The notes under the pieces were generated by a model. The model was given only the letters and a program-made list of their open reading frames with translations, searched no databases and was not told the origin of the DNA. From Varroa destructor (taxonomy: Eukaryota; Arthropoda; Arachnida; Mesostigmata; Varroidae): a DNA stretch of 64,000 nucleotides. The stretch is from the NCBI RefSeq assembly GCF_002443255.2, contig NW_019211454.1, positions 10,314,248 through 10,378,247 on the forward strand, given 5' to 3'. Position 1 is the stretch's first letter, and each line of letters starts with the position of its first letter. Below, piece after piece: positions 48,601 to 60,928 of this stretch. The translations under genes and the position numbers were made by a program.

Positions 48601-50384
48601 TGTTTTTCTTTTCACTGAAAACCTTTGCACAGAACGAAAGCTGCTCATAAGTAGTAGGCCTAGCAGGATCCAAATAGGACCTCCCAATCCAAATAGGATT
48701 TCCCGCAGTCGATCGACAATAAGCTGCGGCCACATTCCGCTTAAATACTAGACAAATAATGATGACGACATAATAAAAATGACGGTATTAACATAACGGA
48801 CAGTGGTTCTAATAAGTCACAGTTTTGAGTCATTCGCCTCCTTAAGCGCTATACCCAACAACACAGTGGTCAGACCTCGTCACAGTTAGATACAGCGGTG
48901 GATTTATGGTAATAATAGCTGTTTAGAACAATAGAAATGACTATTTAAGTCAGTTGAACCCTTTAGATGAGCATTGAAAGATTTCACTGTATGAGTCAAT
49001 GTATAGCTCCAAGAAAAAAGCGAGACCCAGGCGCGAAACAAGATCCGAACGTATGGAAAAATCAGTAGGTGACACTTTGGTCTCGTAAGTGAAACAATAG
49101 CTAGGTGATGGGTGTTCAACCTTTCCCTTTTAAGAACGCATATTATAGGCTAGCAATTGAACGCTAGATGTTTTCGGTAGTCGGGTTAACTCACAAGACT
49201 TGCTCTGATGAATATGGGCATAACAAACGACTACGAACTTACTGTACGGCCTACTGAAGGACGAGAGGACACGAAGCGGTCGGCAGTCTTCTGGTGTAAT
49301 CTACTGGTCGTGTGGTGGATTGAAGTGTCAAATAATTGACACTGCAGCATCGTATTTCAGGTAATATTAAACATGTTATTGCAGTACAGGTTTCTGTCGA
49401 GTCAGATCCGTGCACGCCAGAGTGCCTGCACGTTGACAAACATAAAACATAAGGAAGTAAACAAATAAAAAGAAAAGACTGCATTTTTCTTTGCTAAAAT
49501 GATCGCACAATCCCTACGACCTCAAACATGTTTAGCCTAAAGAGGTTCATTCATTTTCTATTATGGCTCAAATAGGAAATATTTATGTCACGTTGTCACG
49601 GTGCAAGTGCTGTTTGAATATTGCGAACGAACGCGTCTAACAATCACCTTGTTTTCACCTGTGGCCAAACCTTCGCAATCGAGTGAGATCTTCAAATTAA
49701 TAATATTCATATTTGAACATCGTTAGCGCCATCAACAAAAAGCCACAAAAACTGTGTACATTGGCATACTCTTACTGGATATATACTCATGTATATAAAA
49801 GATCTAGCATATCCTATTTAGATAAAAAAAAGTGCATTGCTTCGGCGCTTTAAATTAAATATCGCTCAACAACTTCAATCTGAAGCCATATAGGTCCTAC
49901 AAAAAAATTTAACGGTATCACTGACTTATGGCTTTTTTTTCTAAATACATCATATGTTTATTAGAGCGCATCCAAACAGAAGGCGATAAACGTCCGTTTG
50001 GTGATTGTTTGTGTTGGGAGTTGTGTGTGGAAGTTGCCTTTGCCCATATTCCTCCTCATAGCTTCAACGTGTTCTTCGGCGAATGCGCCCATAGCCGCAG
50101 CATGCTATAACAGATAGATGCCTGCTGGCGCATTTGTACTGAAATGATGACGGCCGACGAAAATTTGGGCGGGAAGTGCTTAGCGGACGCCGGATTGTCT
50201 ACCCTCTCCGACGAAACGACGAAACCAATCGCACCGATTACGTCGACACAAACACACACACGTACGCATCCATGTCCTGTGTGTGATGAAGAGGGAGCAG
50301 TAGAAGAAGACGAAAGAACGACGAGGCAGGAAATGATCCACGAGGCATCCCGCACTTCCATATCCAGCCTGCAGCGGTTTCCAT

Positions 50385-50386
<2 letters not shown>

Positions 50387-50427
<41 letters not shown>

Positions 50428-50435
50428 GCCGCCGC
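50387..50435. repeat. (CCG)n trinucleotide repeat in GC-rich upstream region
   Basis: About 16 CCG units with two interruptions (ccaccg, gctg). It is about 380 bases upstream of the GM2-activator-like start codon, in a locally GC-rich stretch (about 50140-50480) that stands out from the AT-rich surroundings. Both strands give open frames across it (proline or glycine/alanine runs), which I do not count as genes. It may belong to the promoter or a 5' UTR. Confidence 0.9.
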
Positions 50436-50540
50436 TGCGGTCTAATGGTTGACTGGCCGCTGGCCGCAGTCGTAGCACCTGACATCTTTTTTTTGCTGGA
50501 CGCAGTGCTATGCAACGGCGCGAATACGCTAGCTATTACC

Positions 50541-50558
50541 AAAGCAAAGCAAAGCAAA
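50541..50558. repeat. (AAAGC)n short tandem repeat
   Basis: Three to four copies of aaagc, 260 bases upstream of the GM2-activator-like start codon. Confidence 0.8.
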
Positions 50559-50817
50559 TTGGAACGTATAGCACTTCAATAGCGCGTTAAGACAGTGTTT
50601 ACAATTGGGGAAGCTGGACAGTCAACGGCCAGTTGTCCTAAAATAGCAAATACAGAGAAAAAAAAAAACGAAACACAATCTCCGTATAGGTGCCTAAGTG
50701 TCTCTTATTGGCCTTCCGTTGGCCACACGACGCTGCTGTGTATAGAGCTGTGTTTAAGAAAGTCCTTATGGACTAAAGATCGCGCACATTGGCCAACTGT
50801 AGGTCACTCCTGGAGAT

Positions 50818-53800
50818 ATGTCTGGGAGTCGTGCATATTGTGTTGTTGCCGTTATTTTGGCTCTCGTGGCGACACGCATTTATGCCGGCCCAAAAAAAGG
50901 CAATGTTTTACAAAAGGCCAGTCCAGCGGTGCCGGAATACCAAGAATTCTATCGTACTCTAGCAAACGTTACCCTTGACAGGTACATGGATCTCATCTCG
51001 ATGCCGCAAGTTCCCAGTCGATATATAAACAATGAAGAAGACAATCCAAATGTAAGTCCATACCCGTTTGAAGTTAGCATTTTTAAAGTTACAAAGAACC
51101 TAGGTCAGCATAACGTGTTACTTGCCAGTTACTGAAAATCAGCGCAACCCTGGTCTCCCAGAAATTAGATAAACATTGTGGTTCCTGCCTCAGCCGGGTA
51201 CTGTGACCAAACCTTTCTATAAGCTATTTACAATAAGGACAAATAAGATAGACGTCCAATTGCATATTAAACAAATGTTACCATGAAAGGCTTTGCTATA
51301 ACAGGTGACAGTCACCCTAATCATGTGCTGAGTTGTAAGCGTTGGCATTTTTGCCACACGTGCTTTTACAAATCTGCGCACGTTGATCCGAAGCAGGCTG
51401 GTCTATTGGGTGAACTGAAGATTCAACTGATCATTAACAACGTGGTGGTACTGAGGCATATGGTATGCTTTTACTGTGTCTTACAGATTTGCAATCGCCT
51501 AAGCAAATTGATAATCATGATGTTTCACGCGGAGTACTAGAAAGCATACAGCCGTGGTAAAAATGCTACATTTTTTCATCAAAAAATAATTATCACCGCC
51601 TGTCATAGCTGATTAAGATCGACGGCGTCTGTAGCCGGCTAGCCGGTCACATGCGCGACAGTTTACTGTTTTAGTCAGGTTCCTGTCGCAGGATGGCAAG
51701 GTTGCCTGTAAGAATATCAATGTAACTTCGTACTGTCCCTCCTGACAAGGTTTTTTCTGCTGTCGGAGGCTATGACGAGCACAGCCTATTCATAGAGCGC
51801 TTTTCGGATGCAGAAGTCTCCTGCTATTCCCACAAACAAAATGCACGGCAATAGCTGTAATATTGCCTATTACAGGAAGAATCCTCTGACCGAAAACACA
51901 GATCTGAATGCTGCAAAGGAAATTTTTTATGAATCCTAGATAAATAATATTAATAGTGCTATTTATTGTGTCTAGCAGTTGTTCTGGATAATTCCGGTCG
52001 TTTTGCCTATCAAAGCGTTTCCTTCATTTCAAATGATAGACGCTTGTGTGTGCGTGCTAAAGCTGTTCTGCATTCTTTCAGAAGTGGGTCTTTGACGAAG
52101 AGGACGACGACTACATTCGTAGTTATCACGTGACCAGCTGCCCCTATGAACGGAACGCCATTGTGAGTAATCAATTCGTAGTGCCTTATTCGCCGGTTAG
52201 TGAACGGGAAAATCTACACTCACGAATTTCACAATAAAACTATTTAACATGATCGTGTAAAGCTTATTACAGTACGTTTTTGACACTGATCAAATGTCCC
52301 AAACGTTTTTAACACACAACGTAAGCCCAGTGAATTTTCTTAGTTTGCCCGTCGCACCTCATTCCGCGTTCAGCATCATTTCTTAAAGGTACGAATCATA
52401 ATATATGATACCTTGCTTGTACTTGGCCGGTTCATCAATACCCTTTTTATAGGCTGAGAAGCTTGATCTGTCATCGGATTCGAATTACTGATGCTCGAGT
52501 AATTAATGAAAACATACCCCTAGTTGACTCAAAGTAAAAATACTATTTGAAGTTTCAAAAAACTCTTTTTTTTTTGTATTACTGCCCCAGGATATCTAGC
52601 ACCGCCAACGACATATACTATACGACGCGACGAAGCATATAATTAAAGCTTTAAACTATATGGAACTGGAAATTGTAGTGACCGTATTATATTGATCGCT
52701 TAACTATCTGATGGAAGGGTGCAAACTATTTGCGTAGGTGGCAAATATATCGCAGTTGATATCTTGCATCGGACCCTGTTGATTTTTTGCCGAAATACGG
52801 CAAAAAATTAACAAGGTCCCCGCGCAAGTATGAGCCGAGAGACATTTATGTGGTTTCACAAGCTGGTAATAGAGTAGATATCAATACGTGATCACTCCAT
52901 ACTCTTGTCGCATAATAAAAACGTGCGGATAAAACCGGAAAGTATTTAGATATAATTCACGGCGCAGCTATTTGATGTCACTGACGATATATATATATAT
53001 ATATATATATACATTTTTTTTTCTGAATCATTTTGATACCTCTGATAATCGATCAAAATATTTAGAGAAATTCGCAGCAAACGCTGGGTAAGACTGGTTG
53101 CGAAAAAATCGATCATAGGCCAAAGTAAAACTTTCTGTACAAAACGTTTTTATCTATTGTTATGTTTCTTGAATAGTAGTATTTCTACCTAATTCTATGA
53201 CACGTCATATAAAGATTTCCCTGGTTTCAACCCAAATGTACTTCGCCGATCACGTCATGACTATGTTACTTTAAAGAAAAAATAGAACAAGTATAATTTT
53301 TTTTATAAGTCTGTCTGATATAAAGGTTGCTTTCAGCTGGAGAATGGTTATCCACAAAAAGGCACTCCTATTTCACTCATGCTTCACAGATGTTTGACAA
53401 ATTGATTGATAACTAACGGCAATGCAACGGATTCTATTATGAAAGCAGGTGAAGTACTCAAACCTACGAGTTCAGCCTGATCCCCTCATTTTCCCCGGAA
53501 GAATACGTATCACTTCGGACATTAACGTTCTCGAGGATATTACAGAGCCTATAACGGTAAGCACGTAACTTAGGCAACCGGATGTGGCCATAGAAATTTA
53601 TATTGTTTTCATTTCTGTAAGAAACAGGCTCCAATCAGTTTACGAGCCCTGTGTGCTTCAGGTGCTCCGTTTTTAAACGAAAATTTTAGGTTTTCCATTA
53701 TACGTATGCAATTAATGCTTCGATCTAATAAAGAAGCTCCAATGCCTATGCAGGTTTTTCTTATTTTTTATAGCCCAATAAAGTATGAAAACATTTGATG

Positions 53801-55136
53801 TTTTAGACGTAGTTCACGATCCGGATTTAAGATCGGACGTAGACATAGTGCGTTTTGTGCTAAAAGCCAGCCGTATAAAGCAATTCTTAATGGCAGTACC
53901 GATCGTAAAATTCGAAAGTTGATTTATCGCTGTTGATTAGTTTGAACGCTTTTAGAAGGCTAACTGTATAATAATCGGTTCGCTAAAATATAGATCTATT
54001 CCATATTGTATCTGATTAGTGCTAAACGGTACCGGGTTTTGACACTAGCTTTGACCTTCTTTAGAAAGGAAGCCAAAATCTTGACCCACCTAACGGATCT
54101 CTTTATTTCAAGCCGAAAGTGTTTATTTATTCTTTTCCATATCAGTATTTGTTTGAGTTTTTCGCCACGTCCGATCACAGCTGCTCCGGAATATATTGAT
54201 CACAAAGCCTTCTGTATTCTCTGCAGCCCTGTCCACGTTCAGTTATATGAGTAGTAATTGAAATTTAAATATTTTCCCAGTGTATTTATTTTCAATTCTC
54301 CTTTTTTAATTAACAAAAACTATTTATTGTTTAACCCCCTGGCAGTATCAATACAGCACAGATTTTTCGAGGCTATGGAGCATTCCCAAAGTTTCTAAGC
54401 TTTTCAATATTACAAACATTTCAGCTTTATTTAAAAAATCTTCAAGATTTTAACTAAGTAAAGCATCAGTATTGCTTAAGCTGTAAGTAATGGCCAAAAA
54501 ATTATGTAAAAAAAAAGCATCTTTTTAAAGATAGAACCGTACATAGACACAGCTGGCAAATTCATTGGGGTTGGGTCTTGTTATTGCATAGAAAGAGCAA
54601 TTTTTTCAGTGGCTATTTGGAGTAATAGCAGCCATGGTCATATGAGCCAAAAATGCGAAAACAAATTGACTAACTAAAAAATGCATAGTTTAGTGTTGTA
54701 TAAAAGTTTCAAATATTGTATCCAAAAATACGACATAAGAAATTAATGTGCGGAGACCTTGAAAATGGTAGCAACTATGTTTGATCCGCTTATATGCTCC
54801 CTCAAATGAGGCTGTCAGACCTCTATGTATATACTCACGGCGCTCGTCTGATTAAGATGGAGATTGAAGTACAACTACACACTTTTATGGTACAACTGCA
54901 AAAACTTAACTTGCCAGCAAATGTAGCATTGAAACTCAAGCAAACAATTAAAAAATACTCAAACTATACTTACCTAAATTTTATTGAAGTTAGGGCACAA
55001 GTAACGTTCTGTGGTTATCGAGTTCAGCCACAGCGGCTCACTGTTAATAACGCGTAATATAACACAGTTACTCCTGAACCACCCGTAAACGACCCTGGAG
55101 ACCCATTCGTTTGGGCATGGTTAGCAGCCCAAGAGT

Positions 55137-55170
<34 letters not shown>

Positions 55171-56525
55171 CTTGATGCGACGACCTCCACACATTGAATT
55201 CATTCAACTGGACCATAACTATCACACAGACCCGCTGACGGCCTTGATCCAAGTAACTTTAAGGTAATATATATTAAAATGTAAGCTATAGCGTCACTAC
55301 ATGGAAAACTCTATTCAAGCTGCTACGTGACTTTCAGATGACAAACAGAACTCGATCTGGCAACAAGCTTTGCTTCAGACGAGATTCGTGAAGTCATTTT
55401 GCCCTGAATAGGTCTCTGCGAACATCGATGAACACATAGAAAAGAGCATATAAGTCGTACACTATGGATCCAAGGTGAACATCGTGAGCTTGTATAACTT
55501 AGAGTTTGCCAAATGTACATCTACAAACAAAGCAATCGTATATGCTTAAATGATCCCATCTGCGCAGATTTTATAGGTTGTTTGAACCAAATGGCATCTT
55601 GAAAAATTCTCTCTTTCCTATTGTTTTATTTCACGACGTTTTACTTCTTAAAAGAAAAAATCCGAAAGTCGAGCTGATTAAGTTGACGTTCTCACATTCA
55701 GACTAAATCTGTCTTTAACCATCTTTCGAGCAAGTCTCTTTAACCCGATTCACTTTTGTACACGCCATTCTCCTTTTATTCCTCTCTTTCGATAGGTCCA
55801 CGTCCGCATGCGACGTCGTATGGTCTATTTTTGGATGGACCTCCCCTGCGTCGCTCAATACGGCTCATGTGTGTACGAGAACATCTGCGACTCAACCATC
55901 AAGTGTCCTGTATTCTACGAGCTACTCGGCCTGCCTTGCGGGTGCCCGATTAAAAAGGTTACATCGACTATCTAATGACCTAACATCTTTAACGTTCCCC
56001 CTGTTGCCCCTAATCTATTTAGATTTCGTAATGATATTACATTAGAACATACGTTCTTGCTATGTCATTCTGGGCAATCTCGGCAATTTTCGGCTTAGAT
56101 GAGATAGGCCATGTTTTAAGCCGTCCCATCAGATAAGCAACACTCTTTAACACCTTTATGTTATACAAATTTCAGTGACTTCATTACTAGATACTAGTTG
56201 GTCAGCTTAAAAAAGGCACGTTTTGATGACCAGTAGGCCCACAATACAGCCTATCAGGATTTAGAGCCTTAGATTCACATATTCTCAAACGGCTTCTAAG
56301 TAGTTGTTCTCTGTTGTCCGCTTACAGGGTATCTATCGAACAGATAATAAGGCGTACGATGTTCCCGACGTCCTTCCGTCATGGCTAACTTCCGGCGATT
56401 ATCAAGTCATCTTGAAAGCCTCGACCAACGGCCGACCACTTTTTTGCGTTAGGTTCAAATTGTCTGTGGAGGGCCCGGATGACCGCGATCGCCTCCTGAA
56501 CTTCCTTTCTAAGAAACTTCGTTAA
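50818..56525 (+). CDS. GM2 ganglioside activator-like secreted protein, five exons
   Basis: Exons 50818-51051, 52082-52162, 53449-53556, 55796-55957 and 56328-56525 all join in phase 0 and encode 260 residues. A signal peptide covers about residues 1-23 (MSGSRAYCVVAVILALVATRIYA). Then comes a long extension of about 74 residues with acidic patches (NEEDNPN, DEEDDD). The GM2A-type beta-cup domain starts at TSCPYE (C98). It contains MDLPCVAQYGSCVYENICD, LGLPCGCPIKKGIY, VLPSWLTSGDYQV and LFCVRFKLSV. Eight cysteines in the domain occur in the same order as the eight of human GM2A, so its four disulfides should form. Family members lift glycolipids or other lipids from membranes in lysosomes or in secreted fluids. 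Mites and ticks carry several such proteins, whose ligands are mostly unknown. The N-terminal extension is longer than in human GM2A (193 residues in total). Possible polyA signals lie at 56881 and 56898. Confidence 0.88.
51052..52081 (+). other. GM2A-like gene intron 1
   Basis: Donor gtaagt at 51052 and acceptor tttcag at 52076-52081. No other element recognised; the open frame at 51283-51540 shows no family resemblance. Confidence 0.7.
52771..52819. repeat. Imperfect 22-bp inverted repeat with 5-base loop
   Basis: Arms 52771-52792 (ggaccctgttgattttttgc...) and 52798-52819 are reverse complements with two mismatches; both would be G-U pairs in one of the two possible RNA strands. The loop is aaata. 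Confidence 0.9.
52986..53011. repeat. (AT)n microsatellite
   Basis: About 13 AT units within GM2A-like intron 2. Confidence 0.9.
53557..55795 (+). other. GM2A-like gene intron 3, 2.2 kb
   Basis: Donor gtaagc at 53557, acceptor gatag at 55791-55795. Includes the GA repeat at 55135-55170. Open frame 54794-55057 (+) shows no recognisable domain. Confidence 0.7.
55135..55170. repeat. (GA)n microsatellite
   Basis: About 17 GA units with one GATA interruption. In arthropods such tracts can bind GAGA-type factors, but this one lies inside an intron and its role is unknown. Confidence 0.9.
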
Positions 56526-56880
56526 ATCTCGACCAAAAGCTCCGTTAGTTACCTGAAAAGTGGTGTTCAGTGGTGGATTAAGTAACTGCTGAGGGGAGAA
56601 GTCCCATAATTTGAAAGCCGAAATGACAATCAGCATTTGCAGTAGGGTTTAAAACGGCATATTTCTGTTACTATTTTCATTAGGTTGCAATCGTGTTCAT
56701 TAAATATAATGTTTTATACACCTGGAATTTTTAGAACTCAGAATTATGCTGCCAGATACGCGTGCGACAAGTATTTTTTTTATTAAATGGATTGAAGCTA
56801 ACTTTAGGGTTAGCACGAAGTTTCTATTGCTCTAAAGGAAGGATATATCTAACGGAATAGTATCCGCGCTGCTCTCATGT

Positions 56881-56903
56881 AATAAATTAGATACCCGAAT
56901 AAA
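56881..56903 (+). terminator. Candidate polyadenylation signals of the GM2A-like gene
   Basis: Two AATAAA hexamers, at 56881-56886 and 56898-56903, about 360 bases after the stop codon. Confidence 0.35.
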
Positions 56904-57243
56904 TTGTAGAATATAGAAATATTTATTTTAATTTTTAAATAAACAACTACCATACGAGATACGTATCTCTATATTTGGCATGTCGTTGATCTTTTTAGTA
57001 CAGAATGTGATCTAATATAAAGCCTGACATAACTTAGTATCGGAATACCATTGTGCGTGTCATAACAGATATCTGTTAAGCTTTACATCTGGAAATTATG
57101 TTGCTCCAAGAGCAGCTAGTTGATAAAGCAATGCATATATTGTGTATTTGGCATAGTTACAAACAAGGTCCTAAGGTTAGTTAGAAACTTTCAAAACGAT
57201 TATATAAAACCTCACACTTTAGTATACTTATTTATGTTATATA

Positions 57244-57267
57244 ATATATATATATATATATATATAG
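57244..57267. repeat. (TA)n microsatellite
   Basis: About 12 TA units. Confidence 0.9.
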
Positions 57268-58597
57268 TATTTGCAGTGGAACATTTCTGTACCGGCTATT
57301 ACTAAAATTTAAGAATGAAACTTACTCTATCCCAACTAGGATTTCGGAAACGGTGAATTTTGCCTTATTATATGTTCAAGCCTAAATTAACCACGAATTA
57401 CAAGCTTACCGAACACAGTTCGCCCTCTATGGGTACGGCGGACAGGTATTAAATAACGTTGGCTATGACAGACCACCAGTTCACAGTCGATAATGTAGAC
57501 GAAACGAATCCTTGAAGATTCTATCTTCGAATGTTTCATTTCAATTTTTGGTAATGCGTTTAAATATTGTAAACATAGATATTTACAATGACCTTTATAG
57601 GGCATTTGTTCAGCTAACACTGTGGCAACGTACAGAGAAACTGGGTGGGGCACTTTGCGAATGAAGCTCCAAAAGATGAACACGATTTGGGAAAGGCTTA
57701 AGGGTCGTTCTAGTATAAGACGATGAAAAAAACTTGGGAACTTTCTAGGGGTCTGCCAAGAAGTGGGTCGCTCTATAGTAGTTCTGGACCAAACGTGCGT
57801 CTAAAGACTCAATTCCTTTCTATTTTGTTTTACGTACGACCGAAAGTCACCAGGACAGGGCCTACCTTATGTGGGCCGAATGAGGAGGGGCTTAGCCCCA
57901 ACGGTTGGTTCCGCTGAGCCACTGCCCACAAACTCTTAATTCCAATTAATTTTCAATTTCAAAATTGAGCCGGGTCGTCACTGCCTAAAGCCTCAGTAAA
58001 TTCATTAGCAGCTGTCGAAGTTTAAACAAAAAGTAGACTGATTTTAACGAAGTATTTTTCCAGAAAAAATCAAAGCTGAATTGCCATAGAAGACGAAAAC
58101 CAACTTTGACTGTGACTTACTGGAAAAAAAGTTGCTATTAGCATCAAGTAGAAAAAAACAGGTAATATAATTTTAAGTTAATATGATTCCGAATATCCAT
58201 AGATCAGATACAGTCTAGTTAGGACTTTAGTTCTATGGATCACAAAAAACATAGCATTGACTTATCAGTTTGATGTTTTGTCACCTTGGAAATCACCTTG
58301 TGACTTCCAACCTGAGCTAGGAATGATGCGTTCGAGGATTTAAGTGAAGAGTTCGAAGAAAGTAATACATTTATTATCTGCAACTGTTTTGAATGGAAAT
58401 GTAGTCGTCCTTCACATTTCTAGGCGTACGTTCTGTTGTATCACTTACGTACCATCAACAAAAACCATCACTGAAATATCCTTTTATAGTCCTTTGCTAA
58501 TGTTGTACACGCGGTGTGTAACGCCCGGTGAAAATACAACGTTTCGTTTTATTCCGCTCCGAACTGTATTTAAAGTATTTGGATTTTTCCCTGAAAG

Positions 58598-58670
58598 ATG
58601 GCCGACTTGTACGCGATCGCTAAGTGCAATATATCCGCCGCTTTTACGAAGTCCACGAAAACGCCTTTAG
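58598..58670 (+). other. Possible first coding exon of an unidentified gene
   Basis: ATG at 58598 in a fair start context (gaaagATGG) opens MADLYAIAKCNISAAFTKST and four more codons. The segment ends exactly at a strong donor (ttag then gtaagt at 58671) in phase 1. No homology recognised. The nearby candidate 59221-59343 does not join at its full length, although an internal acceptor (ggatag, cut before 59238) would keep frame. Support is weak. Confidence 0.2.
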
Positions 58671-59220
58671 GTAAGTTTCTCGGAGTAAGCAAATGCAATT
58701 TACTATCGCAGCCTGTGTATTTGTCGAATCCATTTTCAATCTATGGTATTATTTAGCTATAATCAAGTATGCGTTTGCCCACAATAGCAAAATCGTGGTA
58801 TCGGATCTGAGTCTGTTGGGAAAAATAATAACAATACTGATCTTATAATACTAGGACCTATTTAGTAGAAATCGAAAAAACCCAATACGTATGCATCACA
58901 GCAGATACGACAATTATTTTGATCAAACTACTTTATCATGACATGCTTGCCTGTATAAACCGTGGAGACTGTCGTCGTTAGCAAGTTTTTTTTCGGTCAC
59001 TTGATAAATTATAGCGCACCGAAAGTGCATCATACCCTGATTTCTACGTTTAAAGCAAGCTGCCTTCGACTTCTGTGTGGTCATCACAAAAGCTCCACCG
59101 CCCCGGCTTCACGAAGCGTTCAGTGGCAAAAATTCTCCGACCGTTGACTGACCTGTGGCATTCATCCTACCCTAAAAACACGTTATACATTTGCATTAGT
59201 CGATACAAATATACCAACAG

Positions 59221-59343
59221 TTCTGCTTTGAGTCTGGGATAGCGCTGGGAACCAGTCATCTGTCTAATGGAACGCCTGACGGCGATACCGGACGTAAGAC
59301 TCGAAACGGAGGGATCGTGCCGCTTGATGTGATTCTTGGACGC
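59221..59343 (+). other. Possible internal exon
   Basis: An open stretch of 41 codons bounded by accaacag and cgc-gtaacc, reading FCFESGIALGTSHLSNGTPD and onward with a balanced composition. No family recognised; it may be chance. Confidence 0.15.
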
Positions 59344-60878
59344 GTAACCGTGTGATCGATCACTTTTTTGCTATGGACAAATTGGGATGAAGTACAGGGC
59401 TACCTCGTGATGAGTGAATGTTCTTTTGTCACGTCTTAATGCAAATAGTAGTAGTGAAAACTCAAGACCCTTTGCGTATCTCACTTGCGAACGTGTCTAG
59501 CGGCATATGGAAAAATAATTCGCAAACTCAATTCGTGATGATATCTATGAAACCGCTAACACGGCTTGATAGCAACTTTCGGACGAAAGGTTATCACGAG
59601 ATACTTTCCAGAGCTCACAGACACATCGTTTAGTCTGATATAATTCCCGTATACGGAGCACATAAACCAACAGTTGTTTAATGACCAACAATTAAGCCTG
59701 CAGAACTCCCAAAGGCCGATCTTTATAGCCGAAGCAGCTACGGATGCTGAGTTGTTGTAGACATATTTTATAAAATAGGCCTATGGCCTGATTTAGTTAT
59801 TCGGGTACGAATAATTCTTTCCAAAGCCTAATTCGAACCTGACCTGCAGGAATGGTAAGTGGCGACATGACCACTATGAAATCTTGCAGTTTACCTACGA
59901 AAACATGTACTTTGTTCACATACTTACACACGTTGGCCCATAGAGGATATTTGCTGATGGAAAAGCACAATAAACAAATACGAATTGTAACACGAAACTA
60001 TTATTAATTGATACCCCGCCACCGAATGAGGTTTCGTATATTAGGCCGGGTATCTAGAATGACAATGGTTTGTAAAGTGTTCTGGGATGAAGGTTTGAGA
60101 CGTCATCATCTATTTCTAACCTGCGTTTGTAAACTAAAAGATCACCCGAATTGCTTTCTCGAAAAGTAATCATACATCTATGAAAAACGTGCCTGACCAT
60201 CATTCAAGTGAAATCGTTCGTGCCTCAATCAAAATCAGATATTTCAGACCAACCGAACAAGCAGCTCAAGACACCCCTATTTTACTGAATGAAATGCTCC
60301 TAAGAACTAATCGACGGACATCGAATGTGTATTGTATTTTGTAATATCATGAATATTAGAGGGCGGCTCTAGAGTCCTCTGCGTACCGATTCTCTGAATT
60401 CGTCCAGCATATATCGGTAACTCTGCTTCAATAACGGACGCTCCGGTCCGTCTGAGCTATAAGCACTTAACTCTATGTTTAGACATATAGTGCCCTAATT
60501 TGGTTATAATACACATAATACTAAATTACACGAAAATCGGAAATAACCACCTCTGGATTTTTCACGCTTTAGACGGCAATTTGAAGATATTGGACAATGT
60601 TAAATCAAAAAAGAGTTCGTGAACGCGAGGGATCTGAGCTGTTTAATAGAAAGGCTTCACGGCCAAGCAGATTCTGGCAATAAATACGTCAATCTGACAC
60701 AAAGTATATTTACAATTACGCACAGCTACGCCTTATAATGGGCTTTGCTATAGTAGGCGTCCAAGGCGATGTGGGGGTGTCAACCTTAAATAACCTACCG
60801 AGTACCAGAAGAAAATAAACAGCGACGTTGAACAACCTGTTGTTTTCTTTACCGTAAGCAATATTCTATCATATAAGG

Positions 60879-60879
<1 letters not shown>

Positions 60880-60926
<47 letters not shown>
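60880..60926. repeat. (AT)n(GT)n compound microsatellite
   Basis: Five AT units followed by about 18 GT units. Confidence 0.95.

Positions 60927-60928
<2 letters not shown>

Larger units (their letters stand above)
40694..50817. other. Ten-kilobase region without a recognised gene
   Basis: No trypsin-like motif (AAHC, DIALL, GDSGG or its masquerade variant) was found here in a read of the + strand. Present are a GACC repeat (42673-42692), a weak exon-like segment (44373-44489) and, near the 3' end, the CCG repeat at 50387-50435. Short open frames such as 47387-47635 and 45214-45471 have no recognisable content. Confidence 0.45.
52163..53448 (+). other. GM2A-like gene intron 2
   Basis: Donor gtgagt, acceptor gcag at 53445-53448. 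Contains the 22-bp-stem inverted repeat (52771-52819) and a TA microsatellite (52986-53011). Confidence 0.7.

Noticed and set aside
50056..50478. Overlapping open frames on both strands with polyproline or polyglycine/alanine
   Set aside because: They arise from the CCG repeat being open in most frames; no conserved sequence outside the run.
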